Positions 49,751 through 59,890 of a stretch of DNA of 64,000 nucleotides are shown here, piece by piece. Each line of letters begins with the position of its first letter. Position 1 is the first letter of the stretch. The notes beneath the pieces are model-generated. The model saw nothing but the letters and a program-made list of their open reading frames with translations. It did not search any database and was not told the DNA's origin. The position numbers and the translations under genes are program-made. Source of the stretch: Clostridium_AT radicumherbarum (lineage in GTDB: Bacteria; Bacillota; Clostridia; Clostridiales; Clostridiaceae); NCBI RefSeq assembly GCF_045310525.1, contig NZ_JBJHZY010000003.1, positions 248,001 to 312,000 on the forward strand. The letters run 5' to 3'.

Positions 49751-50404
49751 TTGGATTTTTCTTTTTTACCTAAATACTATATGTTTTTTTTAAATGGAGC
49801 TAAATTCACAATTGTTCTAGCAATCTTTACTGTGATTTTTGGTGTAATTCTTGGAGTTATTCTAGCATTAATGAGAATATCAAATAATAAGATATTGAAT
49901 TTTATTGGAGCAGCTTATGTTGAATTTATAAGAGGCACCCCTGTACTTGTTCAGGTATATATAATTTATTATGCGCTTCCAAGCCTTCTAGGTATTAATC
50001 TTCCTGATATGGCTGCAGGGGTACTGGCCCTATCTATTAATAGTGGAGCTTATGTGGCAGAAATAATTCGTGCGGGAATTCAAGCCGTGGATAAGGGGCA
50101 GCTTGAAGCTGCAAGATCATTAGGAATGAAATATGGAACAGCTATGAGATATATAATCGTACCTCAGGCTATAAAAAATATTCTTCCTGCCCTTGGAAAT
50201 GAGTTTATTACTGTAATAAAAGAATCTTCTATAGTTTCAGTTATCGGAATACATGAACTTATGTATAATGCAGATACCGTTCGAGGAAATACCTTTAGAG
50301 CTTTTGAGCCCCTGATAATTGCTGCAATTATGTATTTTGTTTTGACTTATACTCTTTCAAAGCTTATGGGCATGGCTGAAAGGAGGCTTAAAACTAGTGA
50401 TTAA
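49751..50404 (+). CDS. Amino acid ABC transporter permease
   Basis: 217 residues, five transmembrane segments, of the His/Glu/Gln/Arg/opine permease family. The EAA loop is EAARSLGMKYGTAMRYIIVPQAIKNILPALGNEFI, and VEFIRGTPVLVQVYIIYYALP is the typical HisM/QM segment. TTG start with AGGAGG eight bases upstream. It overlaps the ATPase gene by eight bases. Confidence 0.92.
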   Translation: MDFSFLPKYYMFFLNGAKFTIVLAIFTVIFGVILGVILALMRISNNKILNFIGAAYVEFIRGTPVLVQVYIIYYALPSLLGINLPDMAAGVLALSINSGAYVAEIIRAGIQAVDKGQLEAARSLGMKYGTAMRYIIVPQAIKNILPALGNEFITVIKESSIVSVIGIHELMYNADTVRGNTFRAFEPLIIAAIMYFVLTYTLSKLMGMAERRLKTSD

Positions 50405-51119
50405 GGTTGAAAATTTAAATAAAAAATTTGATAAGCTTCATGTACTTAAAGGTATAGATATAGAAATTAATAAAGGTGAAGTTGTTGTTGTAATAGGTCC
50501 AAGCGGATCTGGGAAAAGTACTTTTTTACGATGCCTAAACTTATTGGAAGAGGCAACAGGAGGTAAAATATTCTTTGAAGGTACTTCCGTTATGGATAAG
50601 GCAACAGATATAAATAAGCTTAGAGAAAAGATTGGAATGGTATTTCAGCAGTTTAATCTTTTTCCTAATATGACGATTTTAAATAATATAACACTTGCAC
50701 CAATGAAGGTTAAAAAAATAAGTAAGACAGAGGCTGAAGAAATAGCTTACAAGCTTTTAAAAAGAATTGGTTTAGAGGATAAGGCAAAAAGCTATCCATC
50801 TCAGCTTTCTGGCGGGCAAAAACAAAGGATAGCAATTGCAAGGGCACTTGCAATGTCTCCTGATGTAATGCTATTTGACGAGCCTACTTCTGCTCTTGAT
50901 CCTGAAATGGTAGGTGAGGTTCTGCAGGTTATGAAGGAACTTGCCAATGAAGGAATGACTATGGTAGTTGTAACTCATGAAATGGGCTTTGCAAAGGAAG
51001 TTGCAGACAGAGTTATATTTATGGATGAAGGAGTAATAATAGAGGAAGGTACTCCGGAAGAAATCTTTAACTTCCCAAAGCAGCCTCGAACTCAAGACTT
51101 CTTAAGCAAGGTACTTTAA
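50397..51119 (+). CDS. Amino acid ABC transporter ATPase
   Basis: 240 residues, complete: Walker A GPSGSGKST, Q-loop FQQFNLFPNMTILNN, signature LSGGQKQRIAIARAL, Walker B VMLFDEPTSALDPE and His switch VTHEMGFA. GlnQ/ArtP-like. GTG start inside the permease gene, with AGGAGG eleven bases upstream. It powers uptake with the two preceding proteins. Confidence 0.94.
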   Translation: MIKVENLNKKFDKLHVLKGIDIEINKGEVVVVIGPSGSGKSTFLRCLNLLEEATGGKIFFEGTSVMDKATDINKLREKIGMVFQQFNLFPNMTILNNITLAPMKVKKISKTEAEEIAYKLLKRIGLEDKAKSYPSQLSGGQKQRIAIARALAMSPDVMLFDEPTSALDPEMVGEVLQVMKELANEGMTMVVVTHEMGFAKEVADRVIFMDEGVIIEEGTPEEIFNFPKQPRTQDFLSKVL

Positions 51120-51197
51120 GTATATTAATAATTAACAATTATTTGTTTGTAATTAAGAATTAGAATAATGAATTATCATATTAATTTAAATAATTTT

Positions 51198-51232
51198 AAA
51201 AAAGGCTGCATTTTGCAGTCTTTTTTGTATTT
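51198..51232 (+). terminator. Terminator of amino acid ABC operon
   Basis: A 13-bp stem AAAAAAGGCTGCA/TGCAGTCTTTTTT (one G-U) with a three-base loop, ending in T run. Confidence 0.85.
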
Positions 51233-51373
51233 ACAGATTTAGTTTTATTTAGCCTCAATTACAAATTTGAGATATAATAAAGGGTATAAGGTTATTAGCT
51301 TGAAGAATTTGTATATTTGTTTTAATATATAAATAACAAGTAAAAGTAGATTGTGATTCCTATGGGGTGAATT

Positions 51374-53020
51374 ATGAGAAAATACAAGTTACTAATAGTT
51401 GATGATGAGATTGAGGTTAGAAAAGGTATAATAAATAAGGTTGATTGGGATAAGCTTGGTTTTGAAATAGTTGGCGAAGGAGAAAATGGTAAAGAGGCCT
51501 TAGAAATATTTGAAAAAACAATGCCTGATGTCCTTTTAACAGATATTAAAATGCCTTTTATGGATGGTCTTCAACTCACTCAATGTGTAAAAGAAAAGTA
51601 TCCAACTACTAAGGTTATAGTAATGACAGGCTTTGACGAATTTGAATATGCTCATAAGGCAATAAAATTAAATGTTTCTGAGTATATTTTAAGACCTGTT
51701 GGTTCAGTGGAGCTTTCTGAAATATTAACAAAGGTAAAGAAGCAAATAGATGATGAAATTGCAGAAAAAGAGAATGTGGAAGCTCTAAAAGAGTATTATA
51801 GAAAAAGTATACCAGTCCTAAAGGACAAATTCTTAACTTCTCTAATAACCACTACAATGGAAAAAGAAGATATTGAAGAGGGCTTAAGAAGTTATGATAT
51901 TAATTTAAGAGGAAGCAGCTACATTGTTTCTATAATTAGCATTGATGAAGTAATGCAATATAAAAATAAAAGCGAAGATTTAAATAATATTGCCACTGAT
52001 TTCTATGAACATAAGGCACTATTTAAATTTGCCCTTCTTAATATAGTTGAGGAAATTACAGATAAAAATAATACAGGTACAGCATTTTTAAATGGTGAAA
52101 ACGTTGTTATCATTAGTGCTTTCAAAGAGGAGAAAAGAGAAAAGGTTTCTGAAAGCATATTAAAATCACTAGAAGAACTAAGGTTAGCTATAGAAAAATT
52201 CTTAAAATTTACAGTCACAATAGGTGTAGGCAGCATCTGCAATGATGTTATTTATATAAGTCACTCTTATGAAAATGCACTAGCTGCACTTAATTACAAA
52301 ATTTTCATGGGTGAAAATAGAATTATCTGGATTGAAGATATTGAGCCAGGTAGTGTTAGTAAGGTTGTTTTCGATGAAAATAAGGAGAGAACTCTTGCAA
52401 ATTGTCTGAAGGTAGGTACTGGGGAGGAAATGATAGAAACTATAGATAAGCTTTTTGAGGATGTAATAGCCTTTAAGGCTTCCTACAAAGATTATCAAAT
52501 ATATATTATGGAAATTTTAACTACAATTTTAAAGGCCGCCAGGGACTCGAACATAGACATTGATAATATTTTTGGCATAAATCATAATTTATTGATAGAA
52601 CTTTATAGTTTAAAAAGTGTTGAAGAAGCACAGAGTTTTTTTAAAGATATATGCATGAAAATAATGAGCAATATAGTTAAGGATAGAATTGATACCTATA
52701 AGGAACTAGTGCATAGGGCAAAAGAATATGTGAAGGAAAACTACAAAAGCAGTGAAGTAAATATTAATGGAGTATGTAATTATCTTCATATAAGTCCTAC
52801 TTATTTTAGCTTTATCTTTAAAAAGGAAACAAAAACTACCTTTATTAATTATGTTACACAAGTTAGAATGGAGGCAGCAAAAGAGCTGCTTAGAACTAGT
52901 AACCTTAAATCCTTTGAAATTGCAGAAAAAGTTGGATATTCTGAACCTAATTATTTTAGCTACAGCTTTAAAAAGAAATTTGGGCAATCCCCTTCCGAAT
53001 ATAGAAGTAGTGCCAAATAA
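51374..53020 (+). CDS. YesN-type response regulator (receiver + AraC)
   Basis: 548 residues: a receiver domain (LLIVDDEIEVRKGI; phospho-acceptor Asp57 in LLTDIKMPFMDG; MTGFDEFEYAHKAI), a long middle region (about 130-430), and a C-terminal AraC/XylS pair of helix-turn-helices (VCNYLHISPTYFSFIFKKE and FEIAEKVGYSEPNYFSYSFKKKFGQSPSEYR). It should activate the downstream mgl-type sugar uptake genes in response to the YesM-like kinase at 53101. Confidence 0.93.
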   Translation: MRKYKLLIVDDEIEVRKGIINKVDWDKLGFEIVGEGENGKEALEIFEKTMPDVLLTDIKMPFMDGLQLTQCVKEKYPTTKVIVMTGFDEFEYAHKAIKLNVSEYILRPVGSVELSEILTKVKKQIDDEIAEKENVEALKEYYRKSIPVLKDKFLTSLITTTMEKEDIEEGLRSYDINLRGSSYIVSIISIDEVMQYKNKSEDLNNIATDFYEHKALFKFALLNIVEEITDKNNTGTAFLNGENVVIISAFKEEKREKVSESILKSLEELRLAIEKFLKFTVTIGVGSICNDVIYISHSYENALAALNYKIFMGENRIIWIEDIEPGSVSKVVFDENKERTLANCLKVGTGEEMIETIDKLFEDVIAFKASYKDYQIYIMEILTTILKAARDSNIDIDNIFGINHNLLIELYSLKSVEEAQSFFKDICMKIMSNIVKDRIDTYKELVHRAKEYVKENYKSSEVNINGVCNYLHISPTYFSFIFKKETKTTFINYVTQVRMEAAKELLRTSNLKSFEIAEKVGYSEPNYFSYSFKKKFGQSPSEYRSSAK

Positions 53021-53100
53021 TATTAAAACCAGGAATTATATAAATAAAGTTTAGCAGAGCAAAACATTATTTATAGTTATTAAATCAAATGGAGAACTCT

Positions 53101-54876
53101 ATGAAAAGGATTTCTAAAAAAATAAGTGAATATTTAAAATTCAAAAGTATAAGATTTATTATTACTTTTTCTTTTGCCTGTATTGCTGTTATGGCCGTCA
53201 TATTTATAGGGGTACTTCTTTCAGGTAAATTTTCTAAAACTGCAGAACAAAATGTGGCATTAAGCACAACTCATGTAATAGAGCAAGTCAGCTTAAATTT
53301 AGATAATTATGAAAAGAGTATGGTTGGGATAACTAATCTTATAGAAAGAAACATAAATAATGTGTCTGAGCTTCCTAATAGCAAGCTTGAAGAAAAATTA
53401 GATGTAATTTTTGACACAAGAGATGATATTGTATCAATAGCTATATTTACCAATAAGGGAGAGTTAGTAGAGGGAACTCCCTTTTCTAAGCTTAAGAAAA
53501 ATGTAAAGGTAACAGAACAGGAATGGTTTTATAAAGGAATATTAAGTTCAAATACTACCTTTCTATCTGCCCCACACGTAGAAAATTTATATGATGGAAA
53601 ATACAATTGGGTACTATCCTTAAGTAAACCTGTTAGTTTTTATTACCAAGGTAAAATGACCCAGGGAGTACTTCTTATAGATCTTAATTTTAATTCAATA
53701 GAACAGCTTTGCCAAAAAGTCAATTTAGGTAAAAGAGGTTACATTTACATTTTGGATTCTAAAAATAATATTATCTATCATCCTCAGCAGGAATTAATCT
53801 ACAATGGCTTAAAAAGTGAAAATAATGAAGAGGCTTATAGAAATACTTATGGAACCTTTAAACAAACGGTTAATAACGAGGAAAGATTATTAACTATTAA
53901 AAATGTAGGCTATACAGATTGGAAGGTTGTAGCTATTTCTTATATGGATGAGTTATCAGCCACAAAAAGCAGTATAACTAACTTTTCTATTATAATATTA
54001 TTTCTTGGAATATTATTTATAGTTATAATTTTTATTATCATTTCAGCTAAAATTACTAACCCAATTAAACAGCTGGATGAGTCCATGAAGCTAGTAGAAG
54101 AGGGAGATCTGGATGTCAAGGTAGACATTAAGGGTGATAGGGAAGTTGTTCATTTATCTAGAAGCTTTAATTTAATGATAGCTAATATTAAGCAGCTTAT
54201 GCATCAAATTGTTATTGAGCAGGAATCAAAGAGAAAAAGCGAGCTTGATGCGCTTCAAGCTCAGATTAATCCTCATTTTCTATACAACACATTGGATTCT
54301 ATAGTCTGGATGGCCGAAAATGGAAAGAGTCAGGATGTTATAACTATGGTTACCTCCTTAGCAAGGCTTTTTAGAATAAGCATAAGCAGGGGTAAAAATA
54401 TTATCACAGTTAGGGAAGAATTGGAGCATGCAAAAAATTATCTTATTATTCAAAAGATAAGATATAAAAGTAAATTTAATTTTAGTATTGAGGCAGAGGA
54501 TGAAATTCTACAATATAAAACTTTAAAATTAGTTATACAGCCAATTATTGAAAATGCGCTTTATCATGGGATTGAATATATGGTAGAAGAGGGCTTTATA
54601 AAAATAAGGGCAAAAAAAGTAGAAGAGATGCTATTGTTTGAAATTAAAGATAATGGTTTAGGCATGAAATCTGAGGTGTTAGAAAATATTTTATCCTATA
54701 CTTCTAATACTAATAGAGGAGGTTCTGGGGTGGGTGTAAAAAACGTGCATGAAAGAATACAATTGACATTTGGAAAAGAGTATGGGCTTGAAATAGAAAG
54801 TGAGCTTGAAGAAGGAACTACTGTAAGAATTTATCTTCCATTATTTAAGGATGAAGAATATGAAAAATATATATAG
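53101..54876 (+). CDS. YesM-type sensor histidine kinase
   Basis: 591 residues: two membrane helices (about 18-40 and 295-318) bound a sensor domain of Cache type (YIYILDSKNNIIYHP); then HAMP (ITNPIKQLDESMKLVEEGDL), the His-kinase box LQAQINPHFLYNTLDSIVWM with His392, and the ATPase domain (VIQPIIENALYHG, DNGLGM, GVGVKNVHERIQ). ATG 53101 is chosen because GGAGA precedes it; ATG 53089 has no site. It partners the upstream regulator and overlaps the next gene. Confidence 0.93.
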   Translation: MKRISKKISEYLKFKSIRFIITFSFACIAVMAVIFIGVLLSGKFSKTAEQNVALSTTHVIEQVSLNLDNYEKSMVGITNLIERNINNVSELPNSKLEEKLDVIFDTRDDIVSIAIFTNKGELVEGTPFSKLKKNVKVTEQEWFYKGILSSNTTFLSAPHVENLYDGKYNWVLSLSKPVSFYYQGKMTQGVLLIDLNFNSIEQLCQKVNLGKRGYIYILDSKNNIIYHPQQELIYNGLKSENNEEAYRNTYGTFKQTVNNEERLLTIKNVGYTDWKVVAISYMDELSATKSSITNFSIIILFLGILFIVIIFIIISAKITNPIKQLDESMKLVEEGDLDVKVDIKGDREVVHLSRSFNLMIANIKQLMHQIVIEQESKRKSELDALQAQINPHFLYNTLDSIVWMAENGKSQDVITMVTSLARLFRISISRGKNIITVREELEHAKNYLIIQKIRYKSKFNFSIEAEDEILQYKTLKLVIQPIIENALYHGIEYMVEEGFIKIRAKKVEEMLLFEIKDNGLGMKSEVLENILSYTSNTNRGGSGVGVKNVHERIQLTFGKEYGLEIESELEEGTTVRIYLPLFKDEEYEKYI

Positions 54877-55849
54877 AATAAATAAAAAGATAATTACATT
54901 AACTCTTATCATAATAATAGTATTTTCTTTCACTTCCTGTAACAAAAAACTGGGAAACGACAATACTGATACTAGAAAAAATATCGAATTCATAGTGAAA
55001 ATGAGGAGCGGAGAATATTGGACAACAGTTCAAATGGGGGCAAATGATGCGGCTAAGGAATTCAATGTAAATATGAATTTCATAGCTCCAGATACCGAAG
55101 AGGATATTGAAGGCCAGAAGAAGCTGGTAAATGAGGCAATAGATAAGAAGGTAGATGCTATAGTACTTTCAGCTAGTGATTATGAGAAAATGTCAGGTGT
55201 GGTAAATAATGCAGCCGCAAATAAAATACCAGTAGTTTTAATAGATTCAGGAGTAAACTCAGATAAGCCGGTATCTTTTATTTCCTCTGACAATGTAAAA
55301 GCAGGTAAGCTTGCAGGAGAAAAATTAATTGAAAATGTAGGTAGAAACTCCAAAGTAGCAATATTAAACTTTGTTGAAGGCAGTGAAAGTGCAATGGATC
55401 GAGAAAAAGGTGTTATAGACGTACTTTCAAATTATCCTAATGTAAAATTAGTAGCAAAAGAGTATTGCGGTTCAAATGAAGCCATGGCAGAAAGTTTAAC
55501 TAGAAGCATTATATCCATGGACAAAGGTTTAAAGGGCATAGTAGCTTTAAACTCAGCTGCAGCATTAGGTGCAGCAAGAGCTTTAGAGGAATTAGGGCTT
55601 TCAGGTAAAATAAAGCTCATAACCTTTGATAGCACTATCTTAGAACTTCAATTCATAGAAAAAGGAGTAATTCAAGGTACAGTTGTACAAAATCCATTTA
55701 AGATGGGCTATTTGGGAGTGGAGTATGCAGCCATGGCCGCAAGAGGAAATAAGGTTCCTAAGAATGAAAATATAGATTTAAAGGTTATTGATAAATATAA
55801 TATTTATGACCCTGAAAATCAAAGGTTTATATTTCCATTTACAAAATAG
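54860..55849 (+). CDS. Sugar-binding lipoprotein of two-component system
   Basis: 329 residues: a lipoprotein signal (IITLTLIIIIVFSFTSCN, lipidated Cys near residue 27), then a family 4 periplasmic sugar-binding fold (EFIVKMRSGEYWTTVQMGANDAAKEF, DAIVLSASD, PVVLIDSGVNSD, GTVVQNPFKMGYLGVEYA). It starts inside the kinase gene (17-base overlap), so it is translationally coupled and most likely presents sugar to the sensor kinase rather than to a transporter. A mglB follows separately. Confidence 0.88.
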   Translation: MKNIYRINKKIITLTLIIIIVFSFTSCNKKLGNDNTDTRKNIEFIVKMRSGEYWTTVQMGANDAAKEFNVNMNFIAPDTEEDIEGQKKLVNEAIDKKVDAIVLSASDYEKMSGVVNNAAANKIPVVLIDSGVNSDKPVSFISSDNVKAGKLAGEKLIENVGRNSKVAILNFVEGSESAMDREKGVIDVLSNYPNVKLVAKEYCGSNEAMAESLTRSIISMDKGLKGIVALNSAAALGAARALEELGLSGKIKLITFDSTILELQFIEKGVIQGTVVQNPFKMGYLGVEYAAMAARGNKVPKNENIDLKVIDKYNIYDPENQRFIFPFTK

Positions 55850-55969
55850 TTCTATCATTCACTATAAATATATTGTATAGCTATAATATATAAAATTTAG
55901 ATCAAGGAATAAATTTTATATGTTTTAGCTTTTTTTTATTTCAATTTTATATTTTTAGCTAGCTCAAAA

Positions 55970-55983
55970 TGAAACCGTTTTAA
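55970..55983 (+). promoter_or_regulatory. Candidate cre site upstream of mglBAC
   Basis: TGAAACCGTTTTAA matches 13 of 14 positions of the CcpA consensus, 120 bases before mglB. It fits glucose repression of a sugar importer. Confidence 0.55.
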
Positions 55984-56102
55984 TTCAGTAGAATTTTTAT
56001 ATAAATACATAGAATTTTATATTATTATTCGGACAAGGCCGTGATATCATAATAATAGCAGTAAAAAATTAATATTAATAATTTTATAAGGGGGAAATAT
56101 TA

Positions 56103-57143
56103 ATGAATAAAAAAGTTATGGCTGTTGTTATGGCAGCTGCAGTAGTTCTTGCTGGATGTTCCTCAAAAACTCCAACAACAACTCCTGGAAGTTCTACTTC
56201 ATTACCAAAAATCGGTGTAACAATTTACAAGTATGATGACAACTTTATGTCCTTCGTTAGAAGAGCTATCGAAACAGGTGCAAAAGACAAGGCTGATTTA
56301 ACTGTAGTTGACTCTCAAAATGACCAATCAAAGCAAAACGACCAAGTTGATACACTACTTGCAAAAGGTGTTAAGTCTTTAGCTATTAACTTAGTTGATC
56401 CTAAAGCTGCTCAAACTATAGTAGATAAGGCAAAAGCTAAAAATGTACCAGTTGTATTCTTTAACAAAGAGCCAGATGCTTCTGTATTAAAGGGCTATGA
56501 TAAAACTTGGTATGTTGGAACAGAATCTAAACAATCAGGAATTCTTCAAGGACAACTTATAGTTGATCAATGGAATAAAAACAAAGCTAAATGGGATTTA
56601 AATCATGATAATACAATACAATATGTATTATTAAAAGGTGAACCAGGACATCCAGATGCTGAAGCTAGAACAAAATATGTTATAGACACTATAAAAGCTG
56701 CTGGTATCAATGTTCAAGAATTAGCAATGGACACAGCAATGTGGGATACAGCTAAAGCAACTGATAAAATGGATGCTTGGCTAGCTAAGAATAATGGTAA
56801 GATAGAAATGGTTATAGCTAACAATGATGCTATGGCTCTAGGTGCTATTGCTTCCTTAGAAAAAGCAGGATACTTTACTGGTGACAAGTTTATGCCAGTT
56901 GTTGGAGTTGACGCTATTCCAGATGCTTTAACTAAGATTAAAGATGGTAAGATGATAGGAACAGTTTTAAATGATGCTAAAAACCAAGGTCAAGCTACTC
57001 TTGATTTAGCTATAAATGCAGCTAACGGAAAAGATCCTGTAGCTGGAACTCAATGGAAGCTAGATGACAATAAGTCAGTTCGTGTTCCTTATATAGCAAT
57101 TACTAAAGATAACTTAAGTGTTGCTGAAGAAGCATATAAATAA
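56103..57143 (+). CDS. mglB: Galactose/methylgalactoside-binding protein MglB
   Basis: 346 residues: a lipoprotein signal (AVVMAAAVVLAGCSS) and a ribose/galactose-binding fold. Segments shared with E. coli MglB include the calcium loop DLNHDNTIQ, VLLKGEPGHPDAEAR, DTAMWDTAKATDKMDAWL, VIANNDAMALGA, VVGVDAIPDALTKIKDGK and GTVLNDAKNQGQATLDLA. It captures D-galactose or glucose outside the membrane for MglAC. GGGGG site. A hairpin follows the gene and probably raises its mRNA level over mglA. Confidence 0.95.
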   Translation: MNKKVMAVVMAAAVVLAGCSSKTPTTTPGSSTSLPKIGVTIYKYDDNFMSFVRRAIETGAKDKADLTVVDSQNDQSKQNDQVDTLLAKGVKSLAINLVDPKAAQTIVDKAKAKNVPVVFFNKEPDASVLKGYDKTWYVGTESKQSGILQGQLIVDQWNKNKAKWDLNHDNTIQYVLLKGEPGHPDAEARTKYVIDTIKAAGINVQELAMDTAMWDTAKATDKMDAWLAKNNGKIEMVIANNDAMALGAIASLEKAGYFTGDKFMPVVGVDAIPDALTKIKDGKMIGTVLNDAKNQGQATLDLAINAANGKDPVAGTQWKLDDNKSVRVPYIAITKDNLSVAEEAYK

Positions 57144-57151
57144 ATAAGTGA

Positions 57152-57185
57152 ATATGAGGTACACTTTTATGGGTGTACCTCATAT
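57152..57185 (+). promoter_or_regulatory. mglB-mglA intercistronic hairpin
   Basis: A perfect 13-bp stem ATATGAGGTACAC/GTGTACCTCATAT with an eight-base loop, without a proper T run. Hairpins here in sugar ABC operons protect or partly terminate the mRNA so that the binding protein exceeds the ATPase. Confidence 0.7.
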
Positions 57186-57235
57186 CATTTTAATTGGCAG
57201 CATATTATTTATTATCAAAGCAAGGAGGTAAAACC

Positions 57236-58759
57236 ATGGAAAACGCAACCAGGGAAAGCAATAAAGATCAATATGTACTTGAGATGGTGAACATATCTAA
57301 GGAATTTCCTGGGGTAAAGGCATTGTCTGGAGTAACTCTAAAAGTTAGGCCAGGAACAGTTCACTCCTTAATGGGGGAAAATGGTGCTGGAAAATCAACC
57401 TTGATGAAATGTTTATTTGGAATATATCATAAGGATGAAGGAGAAATTCTCCTAAATGGAAAACAAGTTGATTTTCAAAATTCCAAGCAGGCCTTAGATC
57501 ATGGTGTGTCAATGGTACACCAAGAGCTAAACCAAGTTAGACAACGTAACGTATTAGATAATATTTGGCTTGGAAGATATCCTGAAAAGGGTGGTTTCAT
57601 TAATGAACAAAAGATGTATGAAGATACAAAGAAGATTTTTAAAGAATTAGACATTAATATTGATCCAAGACAAAGAACAGGAAGTCTTTCGGTTTCACAA
57701 GCGCAGATGGTGGAAATTGCAAAAGCAGTTTCTTATGATTCAAAAGTTTTAGTTTTAGACGAGCCAACTTCTTCACTTACTGAAAAAGAGGTTGATCATC
57801 TTTTTAAAATCATTGAAAAATTAAAGAGCAAGAATGTCGGAATTATATATATTTCTCATAAGATGGAAGAGATTCTTAAAATTTCTGATGATGTAACAAT
57901 CATGAGAGACGGTCAGTGGATTGCTACAAAAGAGGCTAAGGAACTGACAACAGAGATGATAATAAATATGATGGTTGGCAGAGATTTATCAAATCGTTTC
58001 CCAGAAAAGAGTAACGAACCTGGTAAAGTAATTTTAGAGGTTAGAAATTTAACAGCTGAAAATCAACCATCAATTAAAGATATAAGCTTTGACCTTCGAG
58101 AAGGAGAAATTCTCGGAGTTGCAGGCCTTGTTGGGGCTAAGAGAACTGATATATTAGAAGGTTTATTTGGAATTAGAAAATTAAAGACAGGAAATATTAC
58201 TCTTCATGGCAAAGAAATTAAGAATAAAAGTGCTCAAATGGCTATGAAACACGGCTTTGCAATGCTTACTGAAGAAAGACGTCTAACAGGTATTTTTGAT
58301 AGATTATCTATTAGTTTCAATTCTATAATAGCAAACATAGAAAAATATATAGGGACCTTTGGACTGCTTTCTAATAAAAATATAGAAAAGGATACTCAAT
58401 GGGTTATTGATTCTATGAGGGTTAAGACACCTTCACAAAGAACTGCTATTGGTAATCTTTCTGGTGGAAACCAGCAAAAGGTAATTATAGGGAGATGGCT
58501 TCTAACAAAGCCTGAAATACTAATGCTTGATGAACCAACAAGAGGAATAGACGTTGGTGCTAAGTATGAGATATATCAGCTAATGAATAATCTAGCAGCT
58601 GAAGGCAAGGGAATCATAATGGTATCTTCAGAGATGCCAGAACTTCTAGGAACTACCGATAGAATCCTGGTTATGAGTAACGGAAGACTAGCAGGAATAG
58701 TAGATACTAAAACTACTAATCAGGCAGAAATAATGAAACTCTCAGCAATGTATCTATAG
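57236..58759 (+). CDS. mglA: Galactose ABC transporter ATPase MglA
   Basis: 507 residues with two ABC domains. The first is canonical (GENGAGKST, LSVSQAQMVEIAKA, VLVLDEPTSSLTEKE); the second has the degenerate Walker A GLVGAKRTD with LSGGNQQKVIIGRWL and ILMLDEPTRGIDVGAKYEI, as in MglA/RbsA/AraG. It drives uptake through MglC. ATG 57236 is preceded by AAGGAGG. Confidence 0.95.
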   Translation: MENATRESNKDQYVLEMVNISKEFPGVKALSGVTLKVRPGTVHSLMGENGAGKSTLMKCLFGIYHKDEGEILLNGKQVDFQNSKQALDHGVSMVHQELNQVRQRNVLDNIWLGRYPEKGGFINEQKMYEDTKKIFKELDINIDPRQRTGSLSVSQAQMVEIAKAVSYDSKVLVLDEPTSSLTEKEVDHLFKIIEKLKSKNVGIIYISHKMEEILKISDDVTIMRDGQWIATKEAKELTTEMIINMMVGRDLSNRFPEKSNEPGKVILEVRNLTAENQPSIKDISFDLREGEILGVAGLVGAKRTDILEGLFGIRKLKTGNITLHGKEIKNKSAQMAMKHGFAMLTEERRLTGIFDRLSISFNSIIANIEKYIGTFGLLSNKNIEKDTQWVIDSMRVKTPSQRTAIGNLSGGNQQKVIIGRWLLTKPEILMLDEPTRGIDVGAKYEIYQLMNNLAAEGKGIIMVSSEMPELLGTTDRILVMSNGRLAGIVDTKTTNQAEIMKLSAMYL

Positions 58760-58776
58760 GAAGGAGGAAAACAATA

Positions 58777-59808
58777 ATGGAAAAACTAAAAGCTTCTTTT
58801 AAAAATAATAATATTAAAGATCTTTTAATGAATAATGCAATTTATATTGTCTTAGTAGCATTATTCATTGTAATTATAGCAATTTCACCAGACTTTTTAA
58901 CAGTAAATAACTTTAGAAATATATTAGCTCAAGCGTCTACACGTATGATAATAGCACTTGGAATAGGAGGTATCCTTATTGTTCAGGGTACCGACCTTTC
59001 AGCAGGCCGTAATGTTGGTTTTGCAGCAGTAATCTCTGCATCTCTACTACAGGCTACTGACTATGCTTACAGAATGTATCCTCACTTACAAAAACTGCCC
59101 CTATGGGTTCCTATATTAGTAGCAGTTGCAGTATGTGCAACAGTTGGACTTTTTAATGGTATTATAGTGGCAGTTTTTAAAGTTCCCCCTTTTATTGCAA
59201 CTCTAGGAACTATGCTTATAGTATATGGATTAAATTCCACATATTTTGACAGGCCGCCTTATGGAGCTCAGCCAATTGGAGGATTAGATAAAGATTTCAC
59301 TAATTTCGCTGTTGGAAGCTTATTTGGTAAAGGAGACTATTCAATCCCATACTTGGTTATATATGCAGCTATAGTAACAGTACTTATATATATATTATGG
59401 AATAAAACACGTTATGGCAAAAACATGTATGCTATAGGTGGTAACCCTGAAGCAGCTGCTGTATCAGGTGTAAATGTTGTTAAATACCTAATATTAATAT
59501 ATGTAATAGGCGGCGCACTATTTGGTTTTGCTGGTGCACTAGAAGCTGGACGTGTAGGAAGCGCTACAAACAATACTGGTAATATGTATGAAATGGATGC
59601 CATTGCAGCCTGCGTTGTCGGCGGTGTTTCTATATATGGAGGTATTGGTACAGTACCAGGAATTTTAACAGGAGTATTAATATTTCAGGTTATAAATTAT
59701 GGACTAGCATTTATTGGTGTTAATGCTTATATGCAGTATATTATAAAAGGATTAATTATAGTATTTGCAGTTGCAATTGATATTAGAAAATACCTTAAGA
59801 AGAAATAA
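58777..59808 (+). CDS. mglC: Galactose ABC transporter permease MglC
   Basis: 343 residues, about nine to ten transmembrane segments, BPD_transp_2 family. NFRNILAQASTRMIIALGIGGILIVQGTDLSAGRNVGFAAV is MglC-like; YAIGGNPEAAAVSGVNVVKYLILIYVIGGALFGFAGALEAGR is the conserved cytoplasmic-loop region. Starts 17 bases after mglA with AAGGAGG. Last gene of mglBAC; a terminator follows. Confidence 0.95.
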   Translation: MEKLKASFKNNNIKDLLMNNAIYIVLVALFIVIIAISPDFLTVNNFRNILAQASTRMIIALGIGGILIVQGTDLSAGRNVGFAAVISASLLQATDYAYRMYPHLQKLPLWVPILVAVAVCATVGLFNGIIVAVFKVPPFIATLGTMLIVYGLNSTYFDRPPYGAQPIGGLDKDFTNFAVGSLFGKGDYSIPYLVIYAAIVTVLIYILWNKTRYGKNMYAIGGNPEAAAVSGVNVVKYLILIYVIGGALFGFAGALEAGRVGSATNNTGNMYEMDAIAACVVGGVSIYGGIGTVPGILTGVLIFQVINYGLAFIGVNAYMQYIIKGLIIVFAVAIDIRKYLKKK

Positions 59809-59824
59809 TATCTAAAACAAATTT

Positions 59825-59856
59825 AAGGGGTACTTCAGATTGAAGTACCCCTTTCA
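59825..59856. terminator. Terminator of mgl operon
   Basis: A perfect 13-bp stem AAGGGGTACTTCA/TGAAGTACCCCTT around GAT, then TCATC; it lies between converging mglC and the exporter genes. Confidence 0.8.
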
Positions 59857-59890
59857 TCATAAAACCAGATATGTCATATACCGACTTCTT

